A stretch of DNA of 12,924 nt from UBA1738 sp045591565 (GTDB lineage: Bacteria > Bacillota > Clostridia > UBA1381), in the NCBI GenBank assembly GCA_045591565.1, contig JAZNTB010000057.1, positions 1 to 12,924 of the forward strand, written 5' to 3'. The position numbers and the translations under genes were made by a program. The notes under the pieces were generated by a model that searched no databases, was not told where the DNA came from, and was given only the letters and a program-made list of their open reading frames with translations. This document shows, in pieces, positions 7,258-12,924 of this stretch (its first letter is position 1; every line of letters starts with the position of its first letter).

Positions 7258-8782
7258 CCTCTTGCACCTCCCCCTGCTTTGTCATTAAAAGTCCTATTTC
7301 TTCTTTACTTGTACTTCTTGCGTCTACTACTCCGCTCACCTTTCCGCCGCACAGAACAAGTATGCGGTCACAAAGCTCTAAAAGAACATCAAGGTCTTCT
7401 CCTACGAATATAACTGCAACCCCGCGTCTTTTCTGCTCATTTAAAAGGTTGTAAATTGTATATGATGAATTGATGTCAAGACCTCTGACCGGATATGCAG
7501 CCATAAGCACTGTCGGCGATGATGCAATTTCACGGCCAACGAGCACCTTTTGAACATTACCGCCCGACAAGCGTCTTACAGGCGTGTTTGCACTCGGCGT
7601 TGCAACTTCAAGTCTTTCTATTATCTCCTCTGCCAGATTCTTAGGGCCCTTACGCTCTAAGAATACAGACTTTCCCTTTCTGTAGCTTCTCAGCATCATA
7701 TTATCTACTATATCCATATTGCCGACAAGTCCCATACCGAGTCTGTCCTCAGGAACAAATGAAAGACGCACGCCCATATCTCTTATTTGCATAGGCGTTT
7801 TGTCCCTTAAATTCTCAATCTTTTTATTCTTTGGATTGTGATAGAAAATCTCGCCGTCGTTAAGCTTTTGAAGACCTGCAATAGATTCTAGCAGCTCTCT
7901 CTGACCGCTGCCTGCTATACCTGCAATACCTAAAATTTCCCCTGAATATGCAGTAAATGAAATATCATTTAATACAGGTACGCCCTCACGGTTTATGCAG
8001 TTAATATGTCTTACCTCAAGGCGTTCCTCCGGATTTTCCGGCTCGTCACGGTCAATATTAAGCGAAACCTTTTTTCCAACCATCATTTCAGTAAGCTCTG
8101 CCTCGTTCGTTTCACTCGTATTAACAGTTCCTACATACTCTCCCTTTCTTAAAACCGAAACACGGTCGGAAAGCGATAGTACCTCATGCAGTTTATGTGT
8201 TATAATTACGATTGCTTTTCCATCATCACGCATACGGCGAAGCACAGCAAACAGCTTTTGCGTTTCCTGAGGTGTCAAAACAGCCGTCGGCTCGTCCAGA
8301 ATAAGAATATCCGCACCACGGTACAGAACCCTTATAATCTCAACAGTCTGCTTTTCCGAAACCGACATCTCATAAATTTTCTTCATCGGGTCAATCGCAA
8401 AGCCATAGCGTTCTCCAATCTCGCCAACACGCTTGGCTGCAGCTTTTTTATCAAATTTCTTTCCGTCATCAAGACCAAGGATAACATTTTCAGCCGCAGT
8501 AAATACATCCACCAACTTAAAGTGCTGATGTATCATTCCTATTTTGTATTTATATGCATCTTTAGGCGAGCGAATTATTACTTCTTCACCATCTATAAAG
8601 ATTTGCCCTTCGTCAGGAAAATAAATTCCTGAAATCATATTCATAAGTGTTGTTTTTCCACTACCGTTTTCTCCCAGTATGGAAAGTATTTCGCCCTTGT
8701 TCACCGAAAGGCACACATTCTTATTAGCAACAACGCTACCAAAGGTTTTAGTTATGTTTTTTAGTTCAATGGCCGCTTTCAC
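7247..8782 (-). CDS. ABC transporter ATPase, two nucleotide-binding domains (NupO-like)
   Basis: A 511-aa cytoplasmic ATPase made of two tandem ABC domains, as in nucleoside and simple-sugar importers. The N-terminal domain has Walker A GENGSGKT (37-44), signature-region MSVSEKQTVEI and Walker B with ILILDEPTAVL. The C-terminal domain has a degenerate Walker A (GIAGSGQREL, lysine replaced), a canonical LSGGNVQK signature and a degenerate Walker B region (MAAYPVRGLDI). This asymmetry is usual in the family, so it is not damage. The start is GTG at 8782 with AGGAGGG (8794..8788) 5 nt upstream. It lies 122 nt after the binding-protein gene, with two hairpins between, so it is probably made at a lower level than that protein. 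Confidence 0.93.
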   Translation of the reverse strand: MKAAIELKNITKTFGSVVANKNVCLSVNKGEILSILGENGSGKTTLMNMISGIYFPDEGQIFIDGEEVIIRSPKDAYKYKIGMIHQHFKLVDVFTAAENVILGLDDGKKFDKKAAAKRVGEIGERYGFAIDPMKKIYEMSVSEKQTVEIIRVLYRGADILILDEPTAVLTPQETQKLFAVLRRMRDDGKAIVIITHKLHEVLSLSDRVSVLRKGEYVGTVNTSETNEAELTEMMVGKKVSLNIDRDEPENPEERLEVRHINCINREGVPVLNDISFTAYSGEILGIAGIAGSGQRELLESIAGLQKLNDGEIFYHNPKNKKIENLRDKTPMQIRDMGVRLSFVPEDRLGMGLVGNMDIVDNMMLRSYRKGKSVFLERKGPKNLAEEIIERLEVATPSANTPVRRLSGGNVQKVLVGREIASSPTVLMAAYPVRGLDINSSYTIYNLLNEQKRRGVAVIFVGEDLDVLLELCDRILVLCGGKVSGVVDARSTSKEEIGLLMTKQGEVQEDAE

Positions 8783-8818
8783 GTTATCCCTCCTGTTATT
8801 TCTTGTGCTTTCACGCTC

Positions 8819-8847
8819 AAAAAAGCATACAGCCTGTATACTTTTTT
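8819..8847 (-). terminator. Intrinsic terminator/attenuator before ABC ATPase gene
   Basis: On the minus-strand RNA, GTATAC and GTATGC pair over six positions (one U-G) around loop AGGCU. They are flanked by A6 and followed by a U6 run, a typical small intrinsic terminator. Only 36 nt remain before the ATPase GTG, too little for a separate promoter, so read-through must supply the transporter genes. This would lower ATPase and permease mRNA relative to the binding protein. Confidence 0.6.
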
Positions 8848-8861
8848 CAAAATGAAAATAC

Positions 8862-8892
8862 CCCCAGATGGGCGCAAAACGCCCACCTGAGG
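8862..8892 (-). terminator. GC-rich hairpin just after BMP lipoprotein gene
   Basis: CCCCAGATGGGCG (8862-8874) and CGCCCACCTGAGG (8880-8892) form a 13-bp stem (two G-U pairs on the minus-strand RNA) with a 5-nt loop. It lies 12 nt past the binding-protein stop codon and is followed by a broken U stretch. It may act as a partial terminator or as a 3' mRNA stabiliser, as found behind binding-protein genes in other ABC operons. Confidence 0.65.
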
Positions 8893-8904
8893 TAATATTA
8901 TCTA

Positions 8905-10098
8905 TTATTTTATAGTAATTCCGTCTATATCTACATCGAAGTATGGAGCTGAACGGTATTCTGACTCATGGAAGTATCCATCAGCCACAACTTCTGTATC
9001 CTTTTCGAATGCTGCGTCAGAATCAACATCTGCCTTGTATGACTCAAGCTTCTTGCCGCCAACTGTGAAGTTTGCAGTATCAAATACCTTGATTTCGCCG
9101 GCGATAAGCTTATCCTTGATTTCCTCAAGCTTAGCTTCTGTACCTTCAGCTGCAACCTTATCATTCAGGCCAAGTATCTGAACAACATCGTCTGCAAGAC
9201 CCTTACAGAAGTCCTGCTCGATTTCTGTGCCCTCAGCTACTGCTGTGATGATGTGCTCAAAGTATGGCTGCCAGTTAATCTTTGATGAGATTAAAGCTGT
9301 GTTAGGACCCCACTCACGAGTATCTAAGTTGTAAGCGACATTTGGGATACCTGCTTCTTCACAAGCCTTAGGAGCACCCTCTGAGTCTGCGTGCTGACTG
9401 ATTAAGACACAACCATCCGCAATCAAAGCATTTGCTGTTTCCTTTTCAGCTGCGATATCAAACCATGAGTTTGTAAACTTAACATCCATTGTTACGCTTG
9501 GGCAAGCAGCGCGTGCACCAAGGAAGAATGATGTGTAGCCTGACTTAACCTCTGCATAAGGATAAGCACCTACATAACCCATCTTAGCCTGGTCTGCTGT
9601 AATCTTGCCTTCTTCAATCATTTCGTTAATCTTCATACCAGCTGCATAACCTACAAGGTAACGGCCTTCGTAAATTGAAGCGAATGCATTGTAGAAGTTA
9701 GGAAGATTCTCTGTGTGAGCCTTTGTTCCTGTTGCGTGGCAGAAAATAACCTCAGGGAATTCTTTTGCTGCCTGGATAATGAAGTCTTCGTGACCAAAGC
9801 TGTCTGCAAAAACGAGGTCACAGCCTGAATCTACAAGGTCAGCAGCGGCTTCGTAGCACTCAGATGTCTCAGGAATGTTTGTCTTGAAAAGAACCTGTTC
9901 ATCTGTAAGTCCGAGAGCTTCCTTTGCAGCAGTTGCTGCGTCAATGAAGTTCTTGTCATAAGTTGAGTTTTCATCATGCAGGAAGATAAATCCTACCTTG
10001 ATGTCGTCAGATACAACTTCTGTTCCGCCACAGCCCACAAGAGCAAAGCACGAAACAATCAAAGTGAGTACCAATAACAATGATGTGATCTTTTTCAT
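8905..10098 (-). CDS. BMP-family ABC transporter substrate-binding lipoprotein
   Basis: A 397-aa lipoprotein anchored outside the membrane that captures the substrate for the ABC transporter encoded downstream. The start ATG at 10098 has GGAGGT (10111..10106) 7 nt before it; an in-frame ATG 27 nt upstream lacks a signal-peptide context. The signal peptide MKKITSLLLVLTLIVSC leads to lipobox LVGC with the lipidated Cys at 23. The Bmp/Med domain (PF02608) follows: VGFIFLHDENSTYDKNF, DSFGHEDF, VGYVGAYPYAEV, TNSWFD and QHADSEGAP. The QH-D and NSWFD elements resemble purine (adenine)-binding BMP members more than the PnrA nucleoside type. This, and the neighbouring xpt, suggests a purine ligand, but the exact one is not known. 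It follows xpt by 60 nt in the same direction. Confidence 0.9.
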   Translation of the reverse strand: MKKITSLLLVLTLIVSCFALVGCGGTEVVSDDIKVGFIFLHDENSTYDKNFIDAATAAKEALGLTDEQVLFKTNIPETSECYEAAADLVDSGCDLVFADSFGHEDFIIQAAKEFPEVIFCHATGTKAHTENLPNFYNAFASIYEGRYLVGYAAGMKINEMIEEGKITADQAKMGYVGAYPYAEVKSGYTSFFLGARAACPSVTMDVKFTNSWFDIAAEKETANALIADGCVLISQHADSEGAPKACEEAGIPNVAYNLDTREWGPNTALISSKINWQPYFEHIITAVAEGTEIEQDFCKGLADDVVQILGLNDKVAAEGTEAKLEEIKDKLIAGEIKVFDTANFTVGGKKLESYKADVDSDAAFEKDTEVVADGYFHESEYRSAPYFDVDIDGITIK

Positions 10099-10123
10099 TA
10101 TAAATACCTCCGCGCCTTTCGGC

Positions 10124-10153
10124 AAATTTAATTTATGTAAATTTAATTTACAT
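10124..10153. repeat. AT-only direct and inverted repeat between xpt and BMP gene
   Basis: AAATTTAATTTA occurs twice (10124-10135 and 10139-10150). The second copy is part of a perfect dyad, ATGTAAAT (10135-10142) and ATTTACAT (10146-10153), with a 3-nt spacer. It starts 6 nt past the xpt stop codon on the minus strand. No U run follows. It may be a protein-binding site or a processing hairpin, or just AT-rich simple sequence. Confidence 0.45.
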
Positions 10154-10158
10154 CATCT

Positions 10159-10737
10159 TTAGTTTTGCGGCCGAAACTCCAGCGAATCATCTGTCATTTT
10201 ATCAATAATGGCAAGCGATTCAACTCTTATGCCGCGTCTTCGGAGGGCATCTCCGCCGCCCTGAAAGCCTTTCTCAATCGCAATAGCTGCACCAACAACA
10301 GTTGCCCCCGCATCATTTACGATTTGGGTAAGACCATTCAGAGCCTTTCCGTTTGCAAGAAAGTCATCCACTATCAGAACTCTGTCGTTTTTATCAAGGA
10401 ACTCCTTACTGACAACAATTTTATTTACAGTTGCATGAGTATAGGACTCAACCTCAACGGTATATGCATCCCCTGCAACATTGTTTGATCTGTTCTTTTT
10501 GGCAAAAACAACCGGAACATCCATATAAAATCCGGCAGCAACCGCAATAGCTATACCCGAAGCTTCAATCGTTAAAATCTTATTAACTGCGTCATCTTTA
10601 TAAAGACGAGCTATTTCTGCTCCGATTTTCTTTAAAAAGTCGATATCAAGCTGTTGATTAAGAAAGCTTCCTACCTGCAATACATTGCCGGGCAAAACTT
10701 TTCCTTCCATCAAAATCTTTTCTTCCAGTGCTTTAAT
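10159..10737 (-). CDS. xpt: Xanthine phosphoribosyltransferase, probably AUU start
   Basis: Makes XMP from xanthine and PRPP in the cytoplasm (purine salvage). The protein matches B. subtilis Xpt throughout: VLQVGSFLNQQLD, ILTIEASGIAIAVA, VPVVFAKK, the PRPP-binding VLIVDDFLANGKALNG, then IEKGFQGG and a C-terminal RVESLAII. It has the usual length, 192 aa. The start is unusual. Homologues begin M-x-x-LEEKI; here that Met position is an ATT codon at 10737..10735. GGGGTGAT sits upstream and pairs with the 16S tail, the GGAGG-equivalent ending 8 nt before the ATT. The only in-frame GTG codons are inside this site (10746) or have no site of their own (10758). An AUU start would keep expression low. 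The gene heads an operon with the purine transporter. Confidence 0.9.
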   Translation of the reverse strand: MKALEEKILMEGKVLPGNVLQVGSFLNQQLDIDFLKKIGAEIARLYKDDAVNKILTIEASGIAIAVAAGFYMDVPVVFAKKNRSNNVAGDAYTVEVESYTHATVNKIVVSKEFLDKNDRVLIVDDFLANGKALNGLTQIVNDAGATVVGAAIAIEKGFQGGGDALRRRGIRVESLAIIDKMTDDSLEFRPQN

Positions 10738-10741
10738 TGCA

Positions 10742-10752
10742 ATCACCCCGCT
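10742..10752 (-). promoter_or_regulatory. Ribosome binding site that points to an AUU start of xpt
   Basis: AGCGGGGTGAT aligns with AAGGAGGTGAT, the complement of the 16S 3' end. Eight bases, GGGGTGAT, can pair in a row, with one G-U. The alignment places the best start 7-9 nt past the GGAGG position, exactly where ATT stands. The GTG at 10746 is part of this site and so unlikely to be its start codon. Confidence 0.6.
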
Positions 10753-10799
10753 AAACACATCACAATTCGGCTGTCAAAAACAGCTTTAAATACATCTTG

Positions 10800-10828
10800 A
10801 TAATACCACATATCTCGTTTTATGTCAA
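10800..10828 (-). promoter_or_regulatory. Promoter of xpt-nucleoside transporter operon
   Basis: A perfect -35 box TTGACA (10828..10823) and -10 box TATTAT (10805..10800) are 17 nt apart, with a TG extension (TGGTATTAT). Transcription should start near 10793. The leader is then only about 55 nt, which leaves no room for a purine riboswitch aptamer plus expression platform. A small GCTGT/ACAGC hairpin (10770-10784) lies in the leader. Confidence 0.8.
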
Positions 10829-10882
10829 CAGAAAACACCCAAAATGTTCTTTTTTCCGACACAGTTTAAAGCATAAATTTTA

Positions 10883-10911
10883 TTGAAATATTCCGCATAA
10901 TATACTAATAT
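10883..10911 (+). promoter_or_regulatory. Promoter of UPF0126 gene
   Basis: TTGAAA (10883-10888) and TAATAT (10906-10911) are 17 nt apart, about 33 nt before the start codon. A perfect TATAAT (10909-10914) overlaps but would be 20 nt from the same -35 box. The gap of about 185-200 nt to xpt therefore holds two back-to-back promoters. Confidence 0.55.
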
Positions 10912-10943
10912 AATATAGCAAATATCAAAGGAGAGGAGCAAAT

Positions 10944-11588
10944 ATGTATACCGAACTTATAATGAATTTCATATGTATGATAGGTGTTATCGCCTTTGCC
11001 GTATCCGGCGCTATGGTAGCACTCGACAAGCATACCGACCCCTTCGGAACAGCCACTCTTGCCGTTGTGACCGCAACCGGCGGAGGAATATTCCGTGATA
11101 TTCTGCTCGGTCTGCAGCCTCCTAAGGTGTTTGTAGACCCTACATATGTTCTTGTCGCTGCGGCAACTGCACTGATAATATTTTTAATTGTATCAATCAT
11201 AGGAAAGGATACCTATTTAAAAAATACAGCTTTAATTGACAGCATCAACAACATCTTCGACGCACTCGGACTTGGTGTTTTTGTGGTACTCGGCACACAG
11301 GCTGCAATAGAATATGGTTTTTCTCAGAACGCATTTTTCTGTATTTTCTTAGGCACCATAACCGCAATAGGCGGCGGTTTTATCCGCGATATTATGGTTC
11401 AGGAAATCCCCGTGGTGCTCAGAAAGCATGTATATGCACTTGCAGCCATTGCCGGAAGCGGACTTTTCTATATTATGCATATGTGCGGTATAGGCTACAC
11501 CGTCTCAGCCTTTGCAGCAGCAGGAGTGACCTTTGCCTTGCGTATGCTTGCAACCCGATACAAGTGGAATCTCCCACCTGCATTTTGA
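10944..11588 (+). CDS. UPF0126/TRIC-family membrane protein
   Basis: A 214-aa inner membrane protein built as two homologous halves of about three helices each, as in YicG/YadS (Pfam glycine-transporter domain PF03458; structurally bacterial TRIC-type cation channels). The first half carries AVSGAMVALDKHTDPFG and GGGIFRDILLG; the second carries DALGLGVFVVLGTQAA and GGGFIRDIMVQEIP, in the expected tandem. The two GGG-x-x-RDI motifs kink the helices around the pore. ATG 10944 is preceded by AGGAG at 5 nt. The substrate (a cation, or glycine as the Pfam name suggests) cannot be decided here. It is transcribed away from the purine operon and followed after 63 nt by the amidase gene, probably in one transcript. 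Confidence 0.92.
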   Translation: MYTELIMNFICMIGVIAFAVSGAMVALDKHTDPFGTATLAVVTATGGGIFRDILLGLQPPKVFVDPTYVLVAAATALIIFLIVSIIGKDTYLKNTALIDSINNIFDALGLGVFVVLGTQAAIEYGFSQNAFFCIFLGTITAIGGGFIRDIMVQEIPVVLRKHVYALAAIAGSGLFYIMHMCGIGYTVSAFAAAGVTFALRMLATRYKWNLPPAF

Positions 11589-11651
11589 TTTGGAATAACC
11601 AAACCAAATTTTGCATATAGTATTCCGTAACTATATTTTATGGAGGTAACT

Positions 11652-12152
11652 ATGCGCGAAATTGAATATAACCGAACTGCAGCTGTAGAGTATGCCTTAA
11701 AATGGGCGCTTGCACGAAATCCTGCATATTACGATTATGCAGACATTGGCGGCGACTGCACCTCCTTTGCCTCGCAAAGTGTGTATGCCGGATGCAATGT
11801 CATGAACTATACCCCTACATTTGGTTGGTATTATATTTCAGCAAACGATAAATCCCCTTCATGGTCAGGTGTGGAATTTTTTTACAACTTTATGACACAA
11901 AATGATGGCATCGGCCCGTATGCAACAGATGTTCCGCTTTCTGCGGCGCTTCCCGGTGACATTCTACAATTAGGCGATAACAGGGGCGACTTCTATCACT
12001 CCCTTGTTCTCACCACTATAATTCCTATAAATGGGAGACTCAATTACTTTGTCTGTGCTCATAATAACGATGCTTTTCAGCGCAATTTAAATACATATAA
12101 TTACTCACGCCTGCGCTGTATACACATACTTGGTGCGCGGACTGACGATTAA
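11652..12152 (+). CDS. Amidase-domain (Amidase_6) protein without signal peptide
   Basis: A 166-aa protein matching the putative amidase domain PF12671, a papain-like cysteine hydrolase fold. It opens YNRTAAVEYALKWALARNPA, then GGDCTSFASQ with the likely nucleophile C36. FYHSLVLT carries the candidate base H116, and AHNND (136-140) is the third conserved patch. The domain fills the whole protein. In many Firmicutes the domain sits at the C-terminus of secreted proteins, but here no signal peptide, lipobox or wall-binding repeat is seen, so it may act inside the cell or leave by lysis. GGAGGT (11642-11647) lies 4 nt before ATG 11652; the in-frame ATG at 11640 overlaps that site and has none of its own. 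The substrate is unknown; a peptide amide or peptidoglycan bond is likely from the fold. Confidence 0.85.
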   Translation: MREIEYNRTAAVEYALKWALARNPAYYDYADIGGDCTSFASQSVYAGCNVMNYTPTFGWYYISANDKSPSWSGVEFFYNFMTQNDGIGPYATDVPLSAALPGDILQLGDNRGDFYHSLVLTTIIPINGRLNYFVCAHNNDAFQRNLNTYNYSRLRCIHILGARTDD

Positions 12153-12178
12153 CTTCCTAACTACACAAAACTATACAA

Positions 12179-12209
12179 AAAACTGCTGCCTGTTTTGAGC
12201 AGCAGTTTT
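12179..12209. terminator. Bidirectional terminator between convergent genes
   Basis: AAAACTGCTGC (12179-12189) and GCAGCAGTTTT (12199-12209) form an 11-bp perfect stem with a 9-nt loop, with an A run before and a T run after. It closes the amidase transcript on the plus strand, and the lipoprotein transcript (stop at 12213) on the minus strand. Confidence 0.85.
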
Positions 12210-12212
12210 CAG

Positions 12213-12461
12213 TTACTTATTACTGTTGTTCATGCCGGTCGCGTTTTTTACTGCGTTTCCGGTTTCTTCCATGGCGTTTCCTGCACCCTGACCCATATCT
12301 TCCACGGCGTTCCCCATATCATCCATTGCATTACCGGTATTGTTGTTTGTAGCAGATGGCGATGGCGATGGTGATGAAGATGTATTTCCGTCATCATTTC
12401 CGCAGCCGGCAAGCATCATTGCGGCAAGTGCTGCCACAAGTAGAATTTTTACTTTATTCAT
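12213..12461 (-). CDS. Small lipoprotein with repeated GNA-x-x-D/E-x motif
   Basis: An 82-aa predicted lipoprotein. The signal peptide MNKVKILLVAALAAMMLAGC ends in lipobox LAGC, Cys 20. A Ser/Pro linker (SSSPSPSPSA) and Asn-rich stretch follow. The C-terminal half repeats GNAMDDM, GNAVEDM, GNAMEET and GNAVKNA with a period of about 7 (one 4-residue insertion), alternating apolar and acidic positions as an amphipathic helix would. AAGGAAGA (12478..12471) lies 9 nt before ATG 12461; a longer start at 12482 has no ribosome binding site and would put a basic extension before the signal. I do not recognise the family. The acidic helix could lie on the outer membrane face or bind wall polymers or metals. 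The gene stands alone between the amidase and tuf. Confidence 0.75.
   Translation of the reverse strand: MNKVKILLVAALAAMMLAGCGNDDGNTSSSPSPSPSATNNNTGNAMDDMGNAVEDMGQGAGNAMEETGNAVKNATGMNNSNK
12355..12378. repeat. Hexanucleotide repeat in lipoprotein linker
   Basis: GATGGC, GATGGC, GATGGT and GATGAA follow in tandem; on the minus strand they encode the Ser-Pro linker. Unit gain or loss would keep the frame and change only linker length. Confidence 0.6.
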
Positions 12462-12621
12462 TTTAAATAATCTTCCTTTCATTAAGATGCTGTTATTATT
12501 ATTTACCGCTTTGCAATTATTTATAATATTTTTTTGAAAAATAAAAAAAGCTTTTTTATGAGCGTATGATTAATGTAGTTTTTTATTATTCCGTGATTGA
12601 TATATGTAATTTTTTAAGGCT

Positions 12622-12662
12622 AAAAAAAAAACGGATTTTGCAAAATTTGCAAAAACCGTTTT
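12622..12662 (-). terminator. Strong intrinsic terminator of tuf
   Basis: AAAACGG (12628-12634) with TTTTGCAAA and its inverted copy down to CCGTTTT (12656-12662) form a long hairpin with one mismatch. It starts 22 nt past the tuf stop and is followed on the minus strand by ten U. The gap from here to the lipoprotein start is AT-rich (including palindrome AAAAAAGCTTTTTT at 12544-12557). I could not assign a clear promoter for the lipoprotein there. Confidence 0.85.
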
Positions 12663-12683
12663 AATTAACATATAAAAGTTAGA

Positions 12684-12924
12684 TTACTCTTCTACTTCTG
12701 AAACGACACCTGAACCAACTGTACGGCCACCTTCACGGATAGCGAAACGGAGACCCTTTTCAATAGCGATAGGTGTGATGAGTTCAACAGTCATCTTAAC
12801 ATTATCGCCAGGCATACACATTTCTGTACCTGCAGGAAGTGTGATAACACCTGTAACGTCAGTTGTTCTGAAATAGAACTGTGGTCTGTAGTTGTTGAAG
12901 AATGGTGTGTGACGGCCGCCTTCT
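12684..12924 (-). CDS. tuf: Translation elongation factor Tu, C-terminal part (5' end outside window)
   Basis: The last 79 residues of EF-Tu are seen, from GGRHTPFFNNYRPQFYFRTT to REGGRTVGSGVVSEVEE and stop at 12686..12684. This is beta-barrel domain 3, which binds aminoacyl-tRNA and EF-Ts. The complete enzyme would be about 395-400 aa and delivers aminoacyl-tRNA to the ribosome as a GTPase. Its strong terminator marks the end of the transcript, so tuf is probably last in its operon (often with fusA or rps genes upstream, not seen here). Confidence 0.97.
   Translation of the reverse strand, partial: EGGRHTPFFNNYRPQFYFRTTDVTGVITLPAGTEMCMPGDNVKMTVELITPIAIEKGLRFAIREGGRTVGSGVVSEVEE

Noticed and set aside
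7247..8782. Loss of Walker A lysine and Walker B acid in the second ATPase domain as a defect
   Set aside because: This asymmetry is normal in RbsA/NupO-type tandem ATPases.
10762..10773. CAGCCGAATTGT on the minus strand as a PurR box of the xpt leader
   Set aside because: It shares only the CCGAA core with the Bacillus site and I found no convincing second half at the required distance.
11611..11639. TTGCAT and TATTTT, 17 nt apart, as a promoter of the amidase gene
   Set aside because: The transcript would start near 11646, inside the ribosome binding site at 11642-11647, so it could not give a normally translated mRNA.
12544..12557. Palindrome AAAAAAGCTTTTTT as a further terminator
   Set aside because: The stem is nearly all A-T and the strong tuf terminator lies just before it; it may be plain AT-rich spacer.

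Overview
The window looks like a chromosomal segment of a Gram-positive Clostridia-type bacterium (Firmicutes). Moderately low GC, AGGAGG-like ribosome binding sites, Gram-positive lipoproteins, and homologues of the Bacillus nucleoside transporter NupNOPQ and of xanthine phosphoribosyltransferase support this. I cannot name the genus from sequence alone. No mobile element, CRISPR array, rRNA or tRNA is visible. Most genes lie on the minus strand; only two lie on the plus strand.

Right to left along the minus strand: the 3' end of tuf (EF-Tu) enters at the right edge and ends at a strong intrinsic terminator. A small repeat-containing lipoprotein gene follows. It shares a two-way terminator with a convergent plus-strand pair, a UPF0126/TRIC-type membrane protein and a stand-alone amidase-domain protein. 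Divergent from this pair is a purine salvage and uptake operon: xpt, a BMP-family binding lipoprotein, an ABC ATPase, two ABC permeases and a FAD-dependent dehydrogenase. One clear promoter lies upstream of xpt. Two hairpins between the binding protein and the ATPase probably set a step-down in expression. The likely role is capture and import of a purine nucleoside or base, with Xpt trapping xanthine as XMP. How the FAD enzyme fits in is unknown.

Next comes a separately transcribed gene for a protein related to coenzyme F420-0:gamma-glutamyl ligase (CofE). It has its own promoter, a terminator and a large inverted repeat upstream. The last unit is a surface-glycan operon: wecB (UDP-GlcNAc 2-epimerase), a GtrB/DPM-like polyprenyl-phosphate glycosyltransferase and a GtrA-family membrane protein cut by the left edge. 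The glycosyltransferase is split by a one-base frameshift at a run of six A.

The points most worth a second look are the CofE-like protein with a large central insertion, the xpt gene that seems to start at AUU, the glycosyltransferase frameshift, the four-cysteine cluster of the FAD dehydrogenase at the end of a purine operon, and a small lipoprotein with a short-period repeat. None amounts to a demonstrated new system; the CofE-like gene is the best candidate for undescribed biochemistry.
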